Assembly (NCBI RefSeq): GCF_000764535.1
Contig: NZ_CP009571.1
Span: forward strand, 2,785,001-2,849,000
Source: Sphingomonas taxi
GTDB lineage: Bacteria > Pseudomonadota > Alphaproteobacteria > Sphingomonadales > Sphingomonadaceae
Length of the DNA stretch: 64,000 nucleotides
Direction: 5' to 3'
The notes below the pieces were generated by a model, which was given only the letters and a program-made list of their open reading frames with translations, made no database searches and was not told where the DNA came from. Positions 19,432 to 29,017 of the stretch are shown in pieces. Position 1 is the first letter of the stretch; each line of letters starts with the position of its first letter. A program made the translations under genes and the position numbers.

Positions 19432-21068
19432 TTCGCGGCTCCCAGGCTGGCGCGGCTCTTGTCGCGGATCGCACGGAATTCGTCGCCTGGCGTCCAATTG
19501 GGCCAGTCGCGGCCGTCGGCGAGATCGCGCGCGATCATATAATAGAGGCCGACATCCTGCTGCACGCCGCTCCAGTCCCAATTGGGATCATATTCGTCGG
19601 AGGGCGCGTGATAGCGATTCTCCTCGTAATCCTTCGCCGCCGCCTGACCCGCGGCGAGCCCGCCCTTCACCAGATTCTGGCCGGTTTCGAAATAGACCAT
19701 CGGCACGCCGTGCTTGGCGAGGCTGAAATGGTCCGAGCGATAATAGAAGCCCTTCTCTGGCGTCGGCTCGGGCGTCGCGGTGCGGCCCTGCCGCTTGAGG
19801 GCGGCGGTGAGATAGCCGTCGAGCTGCGACTTGCCCGGCCCGATCACGATCACGTCCTTCGCGGGGCCGTACATGGCGAGCGCGTCCATATTGGCGCCGC
19901 CGACCGTCTTGGCGAGCGGATAGACCGGGTTCTCGCCATAATAAGCCGAGCCGAGCAGCCCCGATTCCTCGGCGGTCAGCGCCACGAACACCATCGAGCG
20001 GCGCGCCGGCCCGGCCTTGGCATTGGCCTCGGCGAGCGCGACCAGCGCCGCGGTGCCGTCGGCATTGTCGACCGCGCCGTTGCAGATGTCGTCGCCGTTG
20101 ACCGGGGTGCAGCGGCCGAGATGATCCCAATGTGCCGACAGCAGGACGTATTCGTCCGGCGCCTCGCGGCCGGGCAGGATGCCGACGACATTGTGCGAAA
20201 TCTGCTTCTTGATCTGGTTGTCGAAGCGCACCGACGCCTTCAGCCCGAGCGGCACCGGCTTGAAGCCCTTGACCTTCGCGGCGGCGGCGAGGCTATCGAA
20301 GTCCTTGCCGGCGCTGGCGAACAGCGCACGCGCCTTGTCGAGCTGCATCCAGCCGTGCGCGGCGGTGTCGTCCATATGGCCGTTGGCGGCATCGGCGACA
20401 TGCGCCGCGCCGGTGTTGCTCGACTGGACGACGTTCCAGCCATAGGCCGCAGGCTCGGTCTGGTGGACGATGATCACCGCCGCCGCGCCTTGCCGTGCCG
20501 CTTCCTCATATTTGTACGTCCAGCGGCCGTAATAGGTCATCGCACGGCCGTTGAACGGGCCGGTCAGCCCCGGCGTCTGCCAGTCGGGATCATTGATGAG
20601 GACGATCACCGTCTTCCCCTTCACGTCGAGCCCGGCGTAATCGTTCCAGCCCTTCTCGGGCGCGACGATGCCGTAACCCGCGAAAACGATGTCGCTGTCC
20701 TTGACGTCGATATGCGGCGTGACGCGATAGGTGCCGACCACCATGTCCTTGCCGTAAGCGAGGGCGAGCGGCGTCTTGCCGCCGGTGATGGTCAGCGGCG
20801 TGACGTTCTGCGCGGTGATCTCGACCAGCGGCACGTCCTGCAACCAGCTGCCCTTGTTGCCCGGCTTCAGGCCCGCCTTGGCGAATTGCTGTTCGAGATA
20901 GGCGAGTGTCTTCTCCTCGCCCGCGCTACCCGGCGCGCGACCTTCGAAGGCGTCCGACGACAGCGTCCTGGTGACGGCCTTCATCGTCTCGACCGAGATC
21001 GGCGGCGCGGATTGGGCGAGCGCCATGCCGGGCGTGGCAAGCAGGGCCGCAAGAACGAAACGACGCAT
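19428..21068 (-). CDS. Secreted M28-family metallopeptidase with PA domain
   Basis: 546 residues, with a signal peptide (1-18, GMALAQ). A PA-type insert lies in the first 250 residues. Zinc ligands fit M28: H in SAHWDHLG, D in GAVDNADGTA, the catalytic E pair in TAEESGLLGSAYY, D in GGANMDALAM and H in ENRYHAPSDEYD. It is likely a periplasmic aminopeptidase or glutaminyl-peptide-type enzyme. The coupling to aguA is unusual in function and may only be positional. Confidence 0.9.
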   Translation of the reverse strand: MRRFVLAALLATPGMALAQSAPPISVETMKAVTRTLSSDAFEGRAPGSAGEEKTLAYLEQQFAKAGLKPGNKGSWLQDVPLVEITAQNVTPLTITGGKTPLALAYGKDMVVGTYRVTPHIDVKDSDIVFAGYGIVAPEKGWNDYAGLDVKGKTVIVLINDPDWQTPGLTGPFNGRAMTYYGRWTYKYEEAARQGAAAVIIVHQTEPAAYGWNVVQSSNTGAAHVADAANGHMDDTAAHGWMQLDKARALFASAGKDFDSLAAAAKVKGFKPVPLGLKASVRFDNQIKKQISHNVVGILPGREAPDEYVLLSAHWDHLGRCTPVNGDDICNGAVDNADGTAALVALAEANAKAGPARRSMVFVALTAEESGLLGSAYYGENPVYPLAKTVGGANMDALAMYGPAKDVIVIGPGKSQLDGYLTAALKRQGRTATPEPTPEKGFYYRSDHFSLAKHGVPMVYFETGQNLVKGGLAAGQAAAKDYEENRYHAPSDEYDPNWDWSGVQQDVGLYYMIARDLADGRDWPNWTPGDEFRAIRDKSRASLGAAK

Positions 21069-21084
21069 CGATTACTCCGCATGG

Positions 21085-21449
21085 ATGGCAGCGTGGCCGG
21101 TCTTTTGCCGCCGGTGGGCGGGCTTGTCCACGGTCCGGGCCGCGGGACGGAGAAGGTTTCGCGCGCAGAGACGCAGAGACGCGCAGGTGTTCCGCCAGCC
21201 GCGCCGAAGGCGCTTGTCTTCCGAGGCGAAAAGCAGGCGACGAAGCCTCCCGCGGAACACCTCCGCGTCTCTGCGCCTCTGCGCGCAAAATCGATTCACG
21301 CGAAGACGCGAAGACGCGAAGAGAAAGAACGAGGGCCACACCCGCGGTGATCGATGCGTCCACCCCCAAGCGGAACACCTTCGCGTCTTCGCGCCTTCGC
21401 GTGAACCAAAAAGAGCGGCCCGCATGGACCGCCCCTTCCAAATCTAAAA
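21085..21449. repeat. Split-palindrome repeat, copy A (of a tandem duplication)
   Basis: First half of a tandem duplication between the peptidase start and rpsD. It holds two long inverted repeats. The first has arms at 21159-21196 and 21251-21290 made of ACGCAGAG-type units; the second has arms at 21294-21322 and 21379-21406 made of CGCGAAGA units with one mismatch over about 27 bp. The copy ends with a leftward terminator-like hairpin. Confidence 0.85.
21408..21434 (-). terminator. Second, duplicated rpsD-type terminator
   Basis: On the minus strand the stem GGGCGGTCC/GGGCCGCTC with loop ATGC is followed by TTTTT. It duplicates the hairpin at 21753-21780 and would serve as a back-up terminator for rpsD. 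Confidence 0.65.
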
Positions 21450-21790
21450 ATGGCAGCAGGCCGGTCTTCTGCCGCCGGTCGCGTGCTTGTCCACGATCCG
21501 GGTCACGGGACGGAGAAGGTTTTGCGCGCAGAGACGCAGAGACGCAGAGGTGTTCCGCCAGCGGCGCCGAAGGCGCTTCTCTTCCGAGGCGAAAAGCAGG
21601 CGACGAGGCCTCCCGCGGATCACCTCCGCGTCTCTGCGCCTCTGCGCGCAAAATCGATCCACGCGATAACGCGAAGAGAAAGAGCGAGGGCCACACCCGC
21701 GGTGATCGATGCGTCCACCCCAAGCGGAACACCGTTGCGTCTTCGCGTGAATCAAAAAGGGCGGCCCGCAAGGACCGCCCCTTCCAAATT
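21450..21790. repeat. Split-palindrome repeat, copy B
   Basis: Second half of the tandem duplication, abutting copy A. It begins with the same ATGGCAGC...GGCCGGTCTT segment and keeps the same order: arms at 21524-21559 and 21613-21651, then a shortened pair at 21658-21677 and 21733-21751. Most differences are small indels in the unit arrays. No coding gene was seen in 21069-21810. Confidence 0.85.
21753..21780 (-). terminator. rpsD intrinsic terminator
   Basis: On the minus strand a GGGCGGTCC/GGGCCGCCC stem (one G-U pair), loop TTGC, then TTTTT, 30 bases after the rpsD stop. The stem core matches that of the terminator at 6209-6236. Confidence 0.85.
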
Positions 21791-21810
21791 CGAAACCGGA
21801 AGACCCGAAA

Positions 21811-22425
21811 TCAGCGCGAGTAGAACTCGACGACCAGGTTCGGTTCCATCTTCACCGGGTAAGGCACCTCGTCCAGCGTCGGCACGCGGACGAAGGTGAT
21901 CTTGGCGTTGCCGTCCGGCGCGACGTAATCGGGGATCTCACGCTCGGCGAGGTTCTGCGCCTCGAGCACCAGCGCCATTTCCTTGGCCTTGCTGCCCAGG
22001 GTGATCTCGTCGCCGACGAAGCAGCGGCGCGATGCGATGTTGCACTTCACGCCGTTGACGCGGATGTGGCCGTGGCTGACGATCTGGCGCGCGGCGAAGA
22101 TCGTCGGCGCGAACTTGGCGCGATAGACGATCATGTCGAGACGCTGCTCGAGCAGGCCGATCAGGTTCTGGCTGGTATCGCCCTTCATGCGGGCCGCTTC
22201 CGTGTAGCAGGCCTTGAACTGCTTCTCGGTGACGTCGCCGTAATAGCCCTTGAGCTTCTGCTTGGCGCGCAGCTGGATGCCGAAGTCCGACACCTTGCCC
22301 TTGCGGCGCTGACCGTGCTGACCCGGGCCGTATTCGCGCTTGTTGACCGGGCTCTTCGGCCGGCCCCAGATGTTCTCGCCGAGACGACGGTCGAGCTTGT
22401 GCTTGGCGCTATGGCGCTTCGACAT
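21811..22425 (-). CDS. rpsD: 30S ribosomal protein S4
   Basis: 204 residues, the normal S4 length, starting [20 protein letters not shown]. The S4 RNA-binding domain holds [35 protein letters not shown]; the C-terminus ends [18 protein letters not shown]. It binds 16S rRNA early in 30S assembly. It is monocistronic here, in contrast to the alpha operon arrangement of enterobacteria, with duplicated terminators downstream. Confidence 0.98.
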   Translation of the reverse strand: MSKRHSAKHKLDRRLGENIWGRPKSPVNKREYGPGQHGQRRKGKVSDFGIQLRAKQKLKGYYGDVTEKQFKACYTEAARMKGDTSQNLIGLLEQRLDMIVYRAKFAPTIFAARQIVSHGHIRVNGVKCNIASRRCFVGDEITLGSKAKEMALVLEAQNLAEREIPDYVAPDGNAKITFVRVPTLDEVPYPVKMEPNLVVEFYSR

Positions 22426-22568
22426 GATATTTCCTTGGCAACTGAAACGACGTGATCCCGCCCCATGGCAAGCCATGCGGCGGGGTTGATCCCGGTATCG
22501 CTCTGCTGATCCCTTGCGGGGGCAGGCCGTCCGCTTCACCGGGGTGCGGGGGCTGTTGCGAAGGCGGC

Positions 22569-22597
22569 CGCCTAGATGCTGGCGCTTATCCTGTCAA
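22569..22597 (-). promoter_or_regulatory. Possible rpsD promoter
   Basis: On the minus strand TTGACA (22597-22592) is followed 17 bases later by TAGGCG, about 144 bases before the rpsD ATG. The -35 is perfect and the -10 poor. It overlaps the last codons of the upstream small gene. Confidence 0.3.
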
Positions 22598-22860
22598 GGA
22601 CGCAGCGCCTGCGGGATCGTCATGTTGCGCGCGGCATTGGCCCGCCGCGCCGTATCCCAATTGTCGCCGTTGCGCGCGTCGATGACCGCCCATTCGCCGC
22701 GGGTGAAACAGGTCTGGTGCGGCATGATCGATCCGATCGGCGCTTCCCGACGACAGATCCGCTTGGCCTTCCCCGTAGGCGCGGGCGACGGCGTCGTCGC
22801 TGGCGCGGCATCCTGCGTGCCGGCAGACAGAATCATCGCGGCAATGGCGAAAACAAACAT
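22594..22860 (-). CDS. Small secreted cysteine-containing protein, unknown
   Basis: 88 residues. An N-terminal hydrophobic stretch (MFVFAIAAMILSAG) looks like a signal peptide, then a Pro/Ala/Thr linker, then KRICRREAPIGSIMPHQTCFTRGEWAVIDA. The two cysteines, C36 and C51, could pair. The CR..EA.GS....CFTR.EW pattern recurs in small sphingomonad proteins of unknown role, as far as I recall. GGGAGGG precedes ATG 22860. No function can be assigned. Confidence 0.65.
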   Translation of the reverse strand: MFVFAIAAMILSAGTQDAAPATTPSPAPTGKAKRICRREAPIGSIMPHQTCFTRGEWAVIDARNGDNWDTARRANAARNMTIPQALRP

Positions 22861-22966
22861 GGCGACCCTCCCTGATACGGCAGCAAAGGTGACACGATCC
22901 GTCCGGCAAGGGAAGATGGCGACGCCACGAACTCGACATCCGTGGCGGCGGCGATAAGGAAGCGCG

Positions 22967-23281
22967 ATGACCACGCCCCCTGCCCCGGCACTGGCCGGCC
23001 CCGATTGCACGACGATGATCGAGGTGCGCGCCGGCGTCGACGCGCTCGATCGCGAGCTGGTCGCGCTGCTCGCACGCCGTTTCGCCTATATGGACGCCGC
23101 GGCACGCATCAAGCCGGAGCGCGGCCACGTCCGCGACGAGGCCCGCAAGGCACAGGTCATCGCCAATGCCCGCGCCGAGGCGGAATCGCTCGGCCTGCCC
23201 GGCGCGGTCATCGCCGATCTGTGGGAACAGCTCGTCGAGGCGTCGATCGCCTACGAACTGGCGTCGTTCGACCGGCGCTGA
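22967..23281 (+). CDS. Chorismate mutase, AroQ class
   Basis: 104 residues, all-helical AroQ size. The pattern IEVRAGVDALDRELVALLARR (helix 1), RIKPERGHVRDEARKAQVI (active-site loop, R and K) and [14 protein letters not shown] (last helix) is diagnostic. It converts chorismate to prephenate for Phe and Tyr synthesis; the salicylate-type pyruvate lyase has the same fold and cannot be wholly excluded. Its 3' end overlaps that of trmJ by 31 bases. Confidence 0.85.
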   Translation: MTTPPAPALAGPDCTTMIEVRAGVDALDRELVALLARRFAYMDAAARIKPERGHVRDEARKAQVIANARAEAESLGLPGAVIADLWEQLVEASIAYELASFDRR

Positions 23282-24000
23282 GCCTCGACCCGGCGTTCCT
23301 TGGCGCCGTCCAGCGCCGATAGCACGCCGCGCACCGTCCGCACCTCCTGCGACGACCAGCCCGGCTTGGTCAGCAGCGTGCGCAGCGTCCGCCGCGTCTG
23401 GAACACGCGTTCGGGCGGGAAGAAGAAATTGGCGCGCTCCAGCATGTCGTCGAGCTGGAGGATCATTCCCTCCAGTTCCTCATGCGGTGCGGGCGGCTCG
23501 ATCGGGTTGATCGACGGCTGCGCCAGCGCCTCGCCCTTCGACCATTCATAGGCGACGAGGATTACCGCCTGCGCGAGGTTGAGGCTGCCGAATTCGGGAT
23601 TGATCGGCACGGTGACGATCGTCCGCGCGAGCGCGACGTCGTCGGTCTCCAGCCCCGACCGCTCCGGCCCGAACAGGATCGCCGACCGCTCCGTTGCGGC
23701 GTGAATGTCACGCGCGGCGACCTCGGGCGTCACCACCGGCTTGGTGATGCCGCGCTTGCGCACCGTCGTCGCATAGACGTGCGCGCAATCCGCCACCGCC
23801 TCGGCGACGCTGTCGAACACCTGCGCGTCGGCGAGCACGCTGTCGGCGCCGCTCGCCGCCGGCCCCGCCTGCGGGTTGGGCCAGCCGTCGCGCGGGGCAA
23901 CCAGTCGCATGTCGGTAAGGCCGAAATTAAGCATGGCGCGCGCCGCCTTGCCGATATTCTCGCCCAATTGCGGGCGGACGAGGACGATGACCGGCTTCAT
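23251..24000 (-). CDS. trmJ: TrmJ-family tRNA (cytidine/uridine-2'-O-)-methyltransferase
   Basis: 249 residues of the SPOUT class. [23 protein letters not shown] opens the protein; the knot motifs are [15 protein letters not shown] and [22 protein letters not shown]. It methylates the ribose of nucleotide 32 in tRNA, with SAM. The ATG overlaps the nrdR stop (ATGA). It is the last gene of the rpiB-glyA-57aa-nrdR-trmJ operon. The C-terminal extension (about residues 165-249) is the usual small dimer helix region. Confidence 0.9.
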   Translation of the reverse strand: MKPVIVLVRPQLGENIGKAARAMLNFGLTDMRLVAPRDGWPNPQAGPAASGADSVLADAQVFDSVAEAVADCAHVYATTVRKRGITKPVVTPEVAARDIHAATERSAILFGPERSGLETDDVALARTIVTVPINPEFGSLNLAQAVILVAYEWSKGEALAQPSINPIEPPAPHEELEGMILQLDDMLERANFFFPPERVFQTRRTLRTLLTKPGWSSQEVRTVRGVLSALDGAKERRVEAQRRSNDASS

Positions 24001-24473
24001 TCGGCGCGCCCCGCCTGCTCGACCGTACCGGCGAATTCCTCGAAGTCGCGCGCCTCGCTGAAGTCGCGATAGACGCTGGCGAAGCGGATATAGGCGACCG
24101 AATCGAGCCCCTTGAGCCCGTCCATCACCATCTCGCCGATCCGCTTCGACGACACTTCGCTCTCGCCCTGCGTCTCGAGCTGGCGCTGGATGCCGCTGAC
24201 CAGTTTCTCGATCCGCACCGGCTCGATCGGCCGCTTGCGGGTCGCGATCGAGACCGAGCGCAGCAGTTTCTCCCGGTCGAACGGCTCGCGCCGCACCCCG
24301 CCGCTGCCGGTGCTCTTGATCACCCACAGGTCGCGGAGCTGGATGCGCTCGAAGGTGGTGAAGCGCGCCGCGCAGCCCTCGCACTGGCGCCGGCGCCGGA
24401 TCGCCGCCCCGTCTTCCGTGGGGCGGCTGTCCTTCACCTGGCTGTCTTCATGGCCGCAGAACGGGCAACGCAT
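23997..24473 (-). CDS. nrdR: Transcriptional repressor NrdR
   Basis: 158 residues. The zinc ribbon has [15 protein letters not shown] and [18 protein letters not shown] (C3, C6, C31, C34). The ATP-cone follows from [21 protein letters not shown]. NrdR senses ATP/dATP and represses ribonucleotide reductase genes. It is tied to glyA and folate-dependent one-carbon supply by operon position. Nine bases separate it from the small gene upstream. Confidence 0.96.
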   Translation of the reverse strand: MRCPFCGHEDSQVKDSRPTEDGAAIRRRRQCEGCAARFTTFERIQLRDLWVIKSTGSGGVRREPFDREKLLRSVSIATRKRPIEPVRIEKLVSGIQRQLETQGESEVSSKRIGEMVMDGLKGLDSVAYIRFASVYRDFSEARDFEEFAGTVEQAGRAE

Positions 24474-24481
24474 TCAGGCGA

Positions 24482-24655
24482 TCAATCCTTGCGCTTGGCA
24501 TAAGCGACGCCCGCGCCGACCAGCGCACCGAGCACCGGGCCGACGAAGGGGATCGGGATCGCCACGACCGCGCCGATCGCGCCATATTTGGCCATCTTCT
24601 TGCCGAGGCCGGGGGTGTTCTTGACGGTCGCCTGGACCTCTTCAATCTTCGACAT
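24482..24655 (-). CDS. 57-residue glycine/alanine-rich small membrane-associated protein
   Basis: Starts at ATG 24655, four bases after the glyA stop, with AAGGA upstream. The first 25 residues are polar (SKIEEVQATVKNTPG, KK); residues 29-52 form one hydrophobic, glycine-zipper-like segment (AIGAVVAIPIPFVGPVLGALVGAGVAYA), followed by a KRKD tail. It could be a single-pass or amphitropic helix. It is inside a compact operon, so it is likely expressed. No family was recognised. Confidence 0.75.
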   Translation of the reverse strand: MSKIEEVQATVKNTPGLGKKMAKYGAIGAVVAIPIPFVGPVLGALVGAGVAYAKRKD

Positions 24656-24659
24656 GGTG

Positions 24660-25970
24660 TTATCCTTCGTAGATGGGGAAGCGTGCGCACAGCGTGCGTA
24701 CACGCTGCCGAACGTTCGCCTCGACCTCGGGGTCCCCATGTTCGCCCTTCTTGGCCAAACCGTCGAGCACGTCGGCGACCATGTTGCCGATCTCGCGGAA
24801 TTCGGCGGGGCCGAAGCCGCGCGTCGTGCCGGCGGGCGAGCCGACGCGGATGCCGCTGGTCTTGACCGGCGGCAGCGGATCGTTGGGAATGCCGTTCTTG
24901 TTGCAGGTGATGCCGGCGCGCTCCAGCGCCTCGTCGGCGTCCTTGCCGGTGATGCCGAGCGGGGTGAGGTCGATCAGTGCGAGATGCGTGTCGGTGCCGC
25001 CCGAGACGACGTCCGAGCCGCGCTCCTTCAGCGTCGCGGCGAGCACCTTGGCGTTCTCGACCACCGCGGCGATATAGCTCTTGTAGCCCGGCTGCAGCGC
25101 CTCGCCGAACGCGACCGCCTTGGCGGCGATGACGTGCATCAGCGGCCCGCCCTGCAGCCCCGGGAACACCGCCGAGTTGATCTTCTTGGCCAGCGCCTCG
25201 TCGTCGGTCATGATCATGCCGCCCCGCGGACCGCGCAGCGTCTTGTGCGTCGTCGTGGTGACGACATGCGCATGGCCGAACGGCGTCGGATGCAGGCCGG
25301 CGGCGACGATGCCGGCGAAATGCGCCATGTCGACCATGAAATAGGCGCCGACCTTGTCGGCGATCTCGCGAAAGCGCGCGAAGTCGATCGTGCGCGGATA
25401 GGCGCTGCCGCCGGCGATGATGAGCTTCGGCTGATGCTCGACGGCAAGGCGCTCGACCTGATCGTAATCGATCAGATGCGTCACCGGATCGACGCCGTAC
25501 TGGATCGCGTTGAACCATTTGCCGCTCATCGCCGCGCGTGCGCCATGGGTGAGGTGGCCGCCGGCGTCGAGGCTCATGCCGAGGATCGTCTCGCCCGGCT
25601 TGACCAGCGCCAGCATCACCGCGCCGTTCGCCTGCGCGCCCGAATGCGGCTGGACGTTGACGAAGCCGCAACCGAAGATCTGCTTGGCCCGCTCGATCGC
25701 GAGGCTCTCGACCTCGTCCGACGGCGCGCAGCCCTGATAATAGCGCTTGCCCGGATAGCCCTCGGCATATTTGTTGGTGAAGACCGAGCCCTGCGCCTCG
25801 AGCACCGCCTTGGAGACGATATTCTCCGACGCGATCAGCTCGATCTGCGTCTGCTCGCGCTCCAGTTCGTGCGCGATGCCGGCGAACACCGCCGGATCGG
25901 CGTCGGCGAGCGCTTGGCTGAAGAAGCCGGTGTGGCGGATATCGCTGAAGTCGGTGGGCTGGGTGCTCAT
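24660..25970 (-). CDS. glyA: Serine hydroxymethyltransferase
   Basis: 436 residues, of usual length. The PLP-lysine motif [19 protein letters not shown], the N-terminal [20 protein letters not shown] and the [16 protein letters not shown] block are all present. It interconverts serine and glycine, loading one-carbon units on tetrahydrofolate. ATG 25970 gives the family-like N-terminus. It lies four bases after rpiB and four before the 57-residue gene. Confidence 0.98.
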   Translation of the reverse strand: MSTQPTDFSDIRHTGFFSQALADADPAVFAGIAHELEREQTQIELIASENIVSKAVLEAQGSVFTNKYAEGYPGKRYYQGCAPSDEVESLAIERAKQIFGCGFVNVQPHSGAQANGAVMLALVKPGETILGMSLDAGGHLTHGARAAMSGKWFNAIQYGVDPVTHLIDYDQVERLAVEHQPKLIIAGGSAYPRTIDFARFREIADKVGAYFMVDMAHFAGIVAAGLHPTPFGHAHVVTTTTHKTLRGPRGGMIMTDDEALAKKINSAVFPGLQGGPLMHVIAAKAVAFGEALQPGYKSYIAAVVENAKVLAATLKERGSDVVSGGTDTHLALIDLTPLGITGKDADEALERAGITCNKNGIPNDPLPPVKTSGIRVGSPAGTTRGFGPAEFREIGNMVADVLDGLAKKGEHGDPEVEANVRQRVRTLCARFPIYEG

Positions 25971-25974
25971 GGGA

Positions 25975-26409
25975 TCAGTCCTTTCGCGACAATTTGTCGA
26001 CGCGGTTCTGGTGACGGCCACCCTCGAACGGGGCGGCGAGGAAGGCTTCGAGACAGGCCTTGGCGAGATCGGGGCCGATCAGCCGCGCGCCCATCGCGAG
26101 GACGTTGGCGTCGTTGTGCTGGCGCGCCAGCGCCGCCGACAGCGGTTCGGAGACGAGTGCGCAGCGGCAGGCCGGTTCGCGGTTGACCGCGATCGAGATG
26201 CCGATCCCCGATCCGCACAAAGCGACGCCGAAATCGGCCTCGCCCGCCGCGACGGCGCGGGCCAGCTTGTAGCCGTAATCGGGATAATCGACGCGCGCAT
26301 CGCTGTCCGGCCCGAGATCGATCGCCGCATGGCCGAGCGTGCCGGCATGATCGACCAGCAGCGCCTTCAGCGCGACGGCGGCGTGATCGGAAGCGAAGGC
26401 GATGCGCAA
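25975..26409 (-). CDS. rpiB: Ribose-5-phosphate isomerase B
   Basis: 144 residues with the RpiB/LacAB fold. SDHAAVALK at the N-terminus, [12 protein letters not shown], the anion-binding [17 protein letters not shown] (catalytic Cys) and [13 protein letters not shown] are present. It interconverts ribose 5-phosphate and ribulose 5-phosphate in the non-oxidative pentose phosphate pathway, where xylose carbon enters. It is the first gene of the operon through trmJ. Confidence 0.95.
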   Translation of the reverse strand: MRIAFASDHAAVALKALLVDHAGTLGHAAIDLGPDSDARVDYPDYGYKLARAVAAGEADFGVALCGSGIGISIAVNREPACRCALVSEPLSAALARQHNDANVLAMGARLIGPDLAKACLEAFLAAPFEGGRHQNRVDKLSRKD

Positions 26410-26573
26410 GGGTGACGTCCCGTGACGATGATGGGCGGTCAGGGCGCCTTAGCGGGGGACACCGGCAAATGCCACACCTGTTGCGGAACGTAGCGCGTCG
26501 CTCGCGCGCTAAGCCAACCACGCAATGCAGGATAAGAATATGCCGCAAGTTCCTCGCTCCCGCGCTCGCCGGC

Positions 26574-27050
26574 ATGGCTGATCCCGTCTCCGCCCGCGGC
26601 AGCGTCGGCGAATCGCCGCTGATCCTCGGCTATGCCGGGCTGTTCCCGCAGATCGCCGCGGTCGCCACCTGTTTCTTTTCCGCCGAAAGCGATGTCGGGC
26701 CGATGTTCGCCTTCGCCTATGCGGCGCTGATCCTCAGCTTCCTCGGCGGCATCTGGTGGGGCTTCGCGATGCGCAGCGGGCGCGATCAGGGCCGGATCGC
26801 GACGCTGGCGGTGCTGCCGTCGCTGTTCGGCGCGCTGCTGATCCTGCTGTCGATCGCCCATGTGCTACCGCTGGGCCTCGCGCTGGTGCTGATGGGCTCG
26901 GCGGTGATCACCACCCTGCTGATCGACCGCCGCCTGGTCGAGTCCGCCCACGCCCCCACCGGCTGGATGACGCTGCGCGTGCCGCTGTCGATCGGGCTCG
27001 GTGGGCTGACGATCCTCTGCGGGATCATCTGCGGCCTGTCGGCCAGCTGA
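26574..27050 (+). CDS. DUF3429-like inner-membrane protein
   Basis: 158 residues with about five hydrophobic helices. The pattern LGYAGLFPQIAAV ... FAYAALILSFLGGIWWGFAM ... LPSLFGALLILL is typical of DUF3429. Function unknown in the family. ATG 26574 is the first start that gives this N-terminus; an upstream frame reaches further but is not family-like. Confidence 0.78.
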   Translation: MADPVSARGSVGESPLILGYAGLFPQIAAVATCFFSAESDVGPMFAFAYAALILSFLGGIWWGFAMRSGRDQGRIATLAVLPSLFGALLILLSIAHVLPLGLALVLMGSAVITTLLIDRRLVESAHAPTGWMTLRVPLSIGLGGLTILCGIICGLSAS

Positions 27051-27128
27051 TCGCGCGGGCGGCTACACGCCGTTGCCCGACTTCGCCGGGCTCCGTCGCA
27101 TGGGCCGGACGCTTTCCCAACCCACCCC

Positions 27129-27394
27129 GTCACCCCGGACTTGTTCCGGGGTCCACCGGGCCGCAAGAGTAAGGTGTATTTCTTAGCCGTTCCCCTCGCC
27201 GCGGAAGGGAACCTCGACTTGTTTCAGACCTCTACGAAAGTCACTCAGTGCTCCTGCGAAAGCAGGAGCCCAGGAGTCCCGAGCGCCATGAAGCGTTGTT
27301 CAGCTTGGCTCTGGGCTCCTGCTTTCGCAGGAGCACTGGGCTGATTCACCGGATCGGGACTTTCGCAAAGTCTCGAACGAGTCCGGGGTGACGG
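27129..27394. repeat. Nested dyad repeats in the 27051-27485 gap
   Basis: A full REP type A unit (27129-27156) and a half unit in the opposite sense (27374-27394) flank a perfect 28-bp inverted repeat with arms 27246-27273 and 27311-27338 around a 37-base loop. Each 28-bp arm is a small hairpin itself (CTCCTGCGAAAGCAGGAG). No gene was seen in this 435-bp gap. Confidence 0.85.
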
Positions 27395-27485
27395 GTCTGA
27401 GGAAGAAACTAACCGAACCTCGCTGCCGCCGCGATATTCGATGGTCCTGAACCCCACCGAACACCGGCGACGCCCGGACGCCGCG

Positions 27486-28727
27486 TCAGGCCGCCTTTCG
27501 CAAGGCGAGCCGGCTCCAGATCTCGACCAGCGCGTCGGTCAGCTCGCGCATCATCTCGGGCGTGTGGCTCGGGCCGGGGGTGAAGCGCAGCCGCTCGGTG
27601 CCGCGCGGCACGGTGGGATAATTGATCGGCTGCACGTAGACGCCATATTCGGCGAGCAGGATATCGCTGATCCGCTTCGCCTTGACCGGATCGCCGACGA
27701 GGATCGGCACGATATGCGTGCTGCCGAGCATCACCGGCAGCCCCGCCTCGCTCAGCATCGTCTTTAGCAGCGTCGCCGACGCCTGCTGGCCCTCGCGCTC
27801 GACGCTCGACGCCTTGAGGTGGCGGACGCTGGCGAGCACGCCCGCGACCAGAACCGGCGACAGCGAGGTGGTGAAGATGAACCCCGGCGCATAGGACCGG
27901 ATCACGTCGATGATCGTCTGGTCGGCGGCGATATAGCCGCCCATCACGCCGAACGCCTTGCCGAGCGTGCCCTCGATGATCGTCAGCCGGTCGGCGACGC
28001 CCTCGGCCTCCGAAATGCCGCCGCCGCGTGCGCCGTACATGCCGACTGCGTGGACCTCGTCGAGATAGGTCAGCGCATTGTATTTGTCGGCGAGGTCGCA
28101 GATCGCCGCGATCGGCGCGACGTCGGCCTCCATCGAATAGACGCTCTCGAACGCGATCAGCTTCGGCACCGTCGGATCCTCGGCGGCGAGCAGTTCCTCG
28201 AGATGCGCGAGATCGTTGTGGCGGAAGATGCGCTTCTCGCAGCCGGCGTTACGAATGCCCGCGATCATCGAGGCATGGTTGAGCTCGTCCGAGAAAATCA
28301 CGCAGCCCGGCAGGATCTTGGCGAGCGTCGACAGCGTCGCCTCGTTCGAGACATAGCCGCTGGTGAACAGCAGCGCGCCTTCCTTGCCGTGCAGGTCGGC
28401 GAGTTCGTGCTCGAGATCGACGTGATAATGGGTGTTGCCGCCGATGTTGCGCGTGCCGCCCGAACCGGCGCCGACGTCGTGCAGCGCCTCTTCCATCGCC
28501 GCGATCACCTTCGGATGCTGGCCCATCGCGAGATAGTCGTTCGAGCACCAGACGGTGATCGGCTTGGGCCCGTTATGGCCGGCGAAGCAGCGCGCGTTCG
28601 GGAAGGCGCCCTTGTTGCGGAGGATGTCGATGAAGACCCGATACCGGCCCTCGCTGTGCAGGCGATCGATCGCCTGGGTGAAGACGCGCGAATAATCCAC
28701 GCGTACGTCGGTACCGTCGCTGCTCAT
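27486..28727 (-). CDS. hemA: 5-aminolevulinate synthase
   Basis: 413 residues of the alpha-oxoamine synthase family. Motifs are [22 protein letters not shown] at the N-terminus, [32 protein letters not shown] and the PLP-lysine [15 protein letters not shown]. It condenses glycine and succinyl-CoA, the first haem step of alphaproteobacteria. The start is uncertain between ATG 28727 and ATG 28736; neither has a strong ribosome site. The gene stands alone between repeat clusters. Confidence 0.96.
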   Translation of the reverse strand: MSSDGTDVRVDYSRVFTQAIDRLHSEGRYRVFIDILRNKGAFPNARCFAGHNGPKPITVWCSNDYLAMGQHPKVIAAMEEALHDVGAGSGGTRNIGGNTHYHVDLEHELADLHGKEGALLFTSGYVSNEATLSTLAKILPGCVIFSDELNHASMIAGIRNAGCEKRIFRHNDLAHLEELLAAEDPTVPKLIAFESVYSMEADVAPIAAICDLADKYNALTYLDEVHAVGMYGARGGGISEAEGVADRLTIIEGTLGKAFGVMGGYIAADQTIIDVIRSYAPGFIFTTSLSPVLVAGVLASVRHLKASSVEREGQQASATLLKTMLSEAGLPVMLGSTHIVPILVGDPVKAKRISDILLAEYGVYVQPINYPTVPRGTERLRFTPGPSHTPEMMRELTDALVEIWSRLALRKAA

Positions 28728-28885
28728 GGGCACCATGTACCGATGCGGCGACGGGCTTGCCAGTGGATAAAAGCGCTCAGCGTGATCGTCAGGCTGGACA
28801 TTTTGTCCCACCCTCGCCTGGCCGGCACGACCCGTCGACCGGCACAGGGCTGGCTGCTGGCGGAAGGAACGCCCGCCCCACGTTC

Positions 28886-28980
28886 CACCGTTCGCGCTGA
28901 GCCTGTCGAAGCGCCCGTGCCACAGGCGATCGTTCCGTACATGGCACCGCCCTTCGACAGGCTCAGGGCTAACGGTGGGA
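28886..28980. repeat. Inverted pair of GAGCCTGTCGAAG-type dyads (REP type C)
   Basis: Copies at 28886-28915 and 28949-28980 face each other across a 33-base spacer between hemA and murI. The same type recurs at 50472-50566. The rest of the 290-bp gap shows nothing recognisable. Confidence 0.8.
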
Positions 28981-29017
28981 CGAAAAAGCCGACGCCCCAC
29001 CCGCCGGCCGGTACGGT

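Noticed and set aside
21159..21406. Possible CRISPR array from short regular units (ACGCAGAG, CGCGAAGA)
   Set aside because: The units are contiguous, without spacers, and arranged as inverted arms; no cas genes lie nearby.
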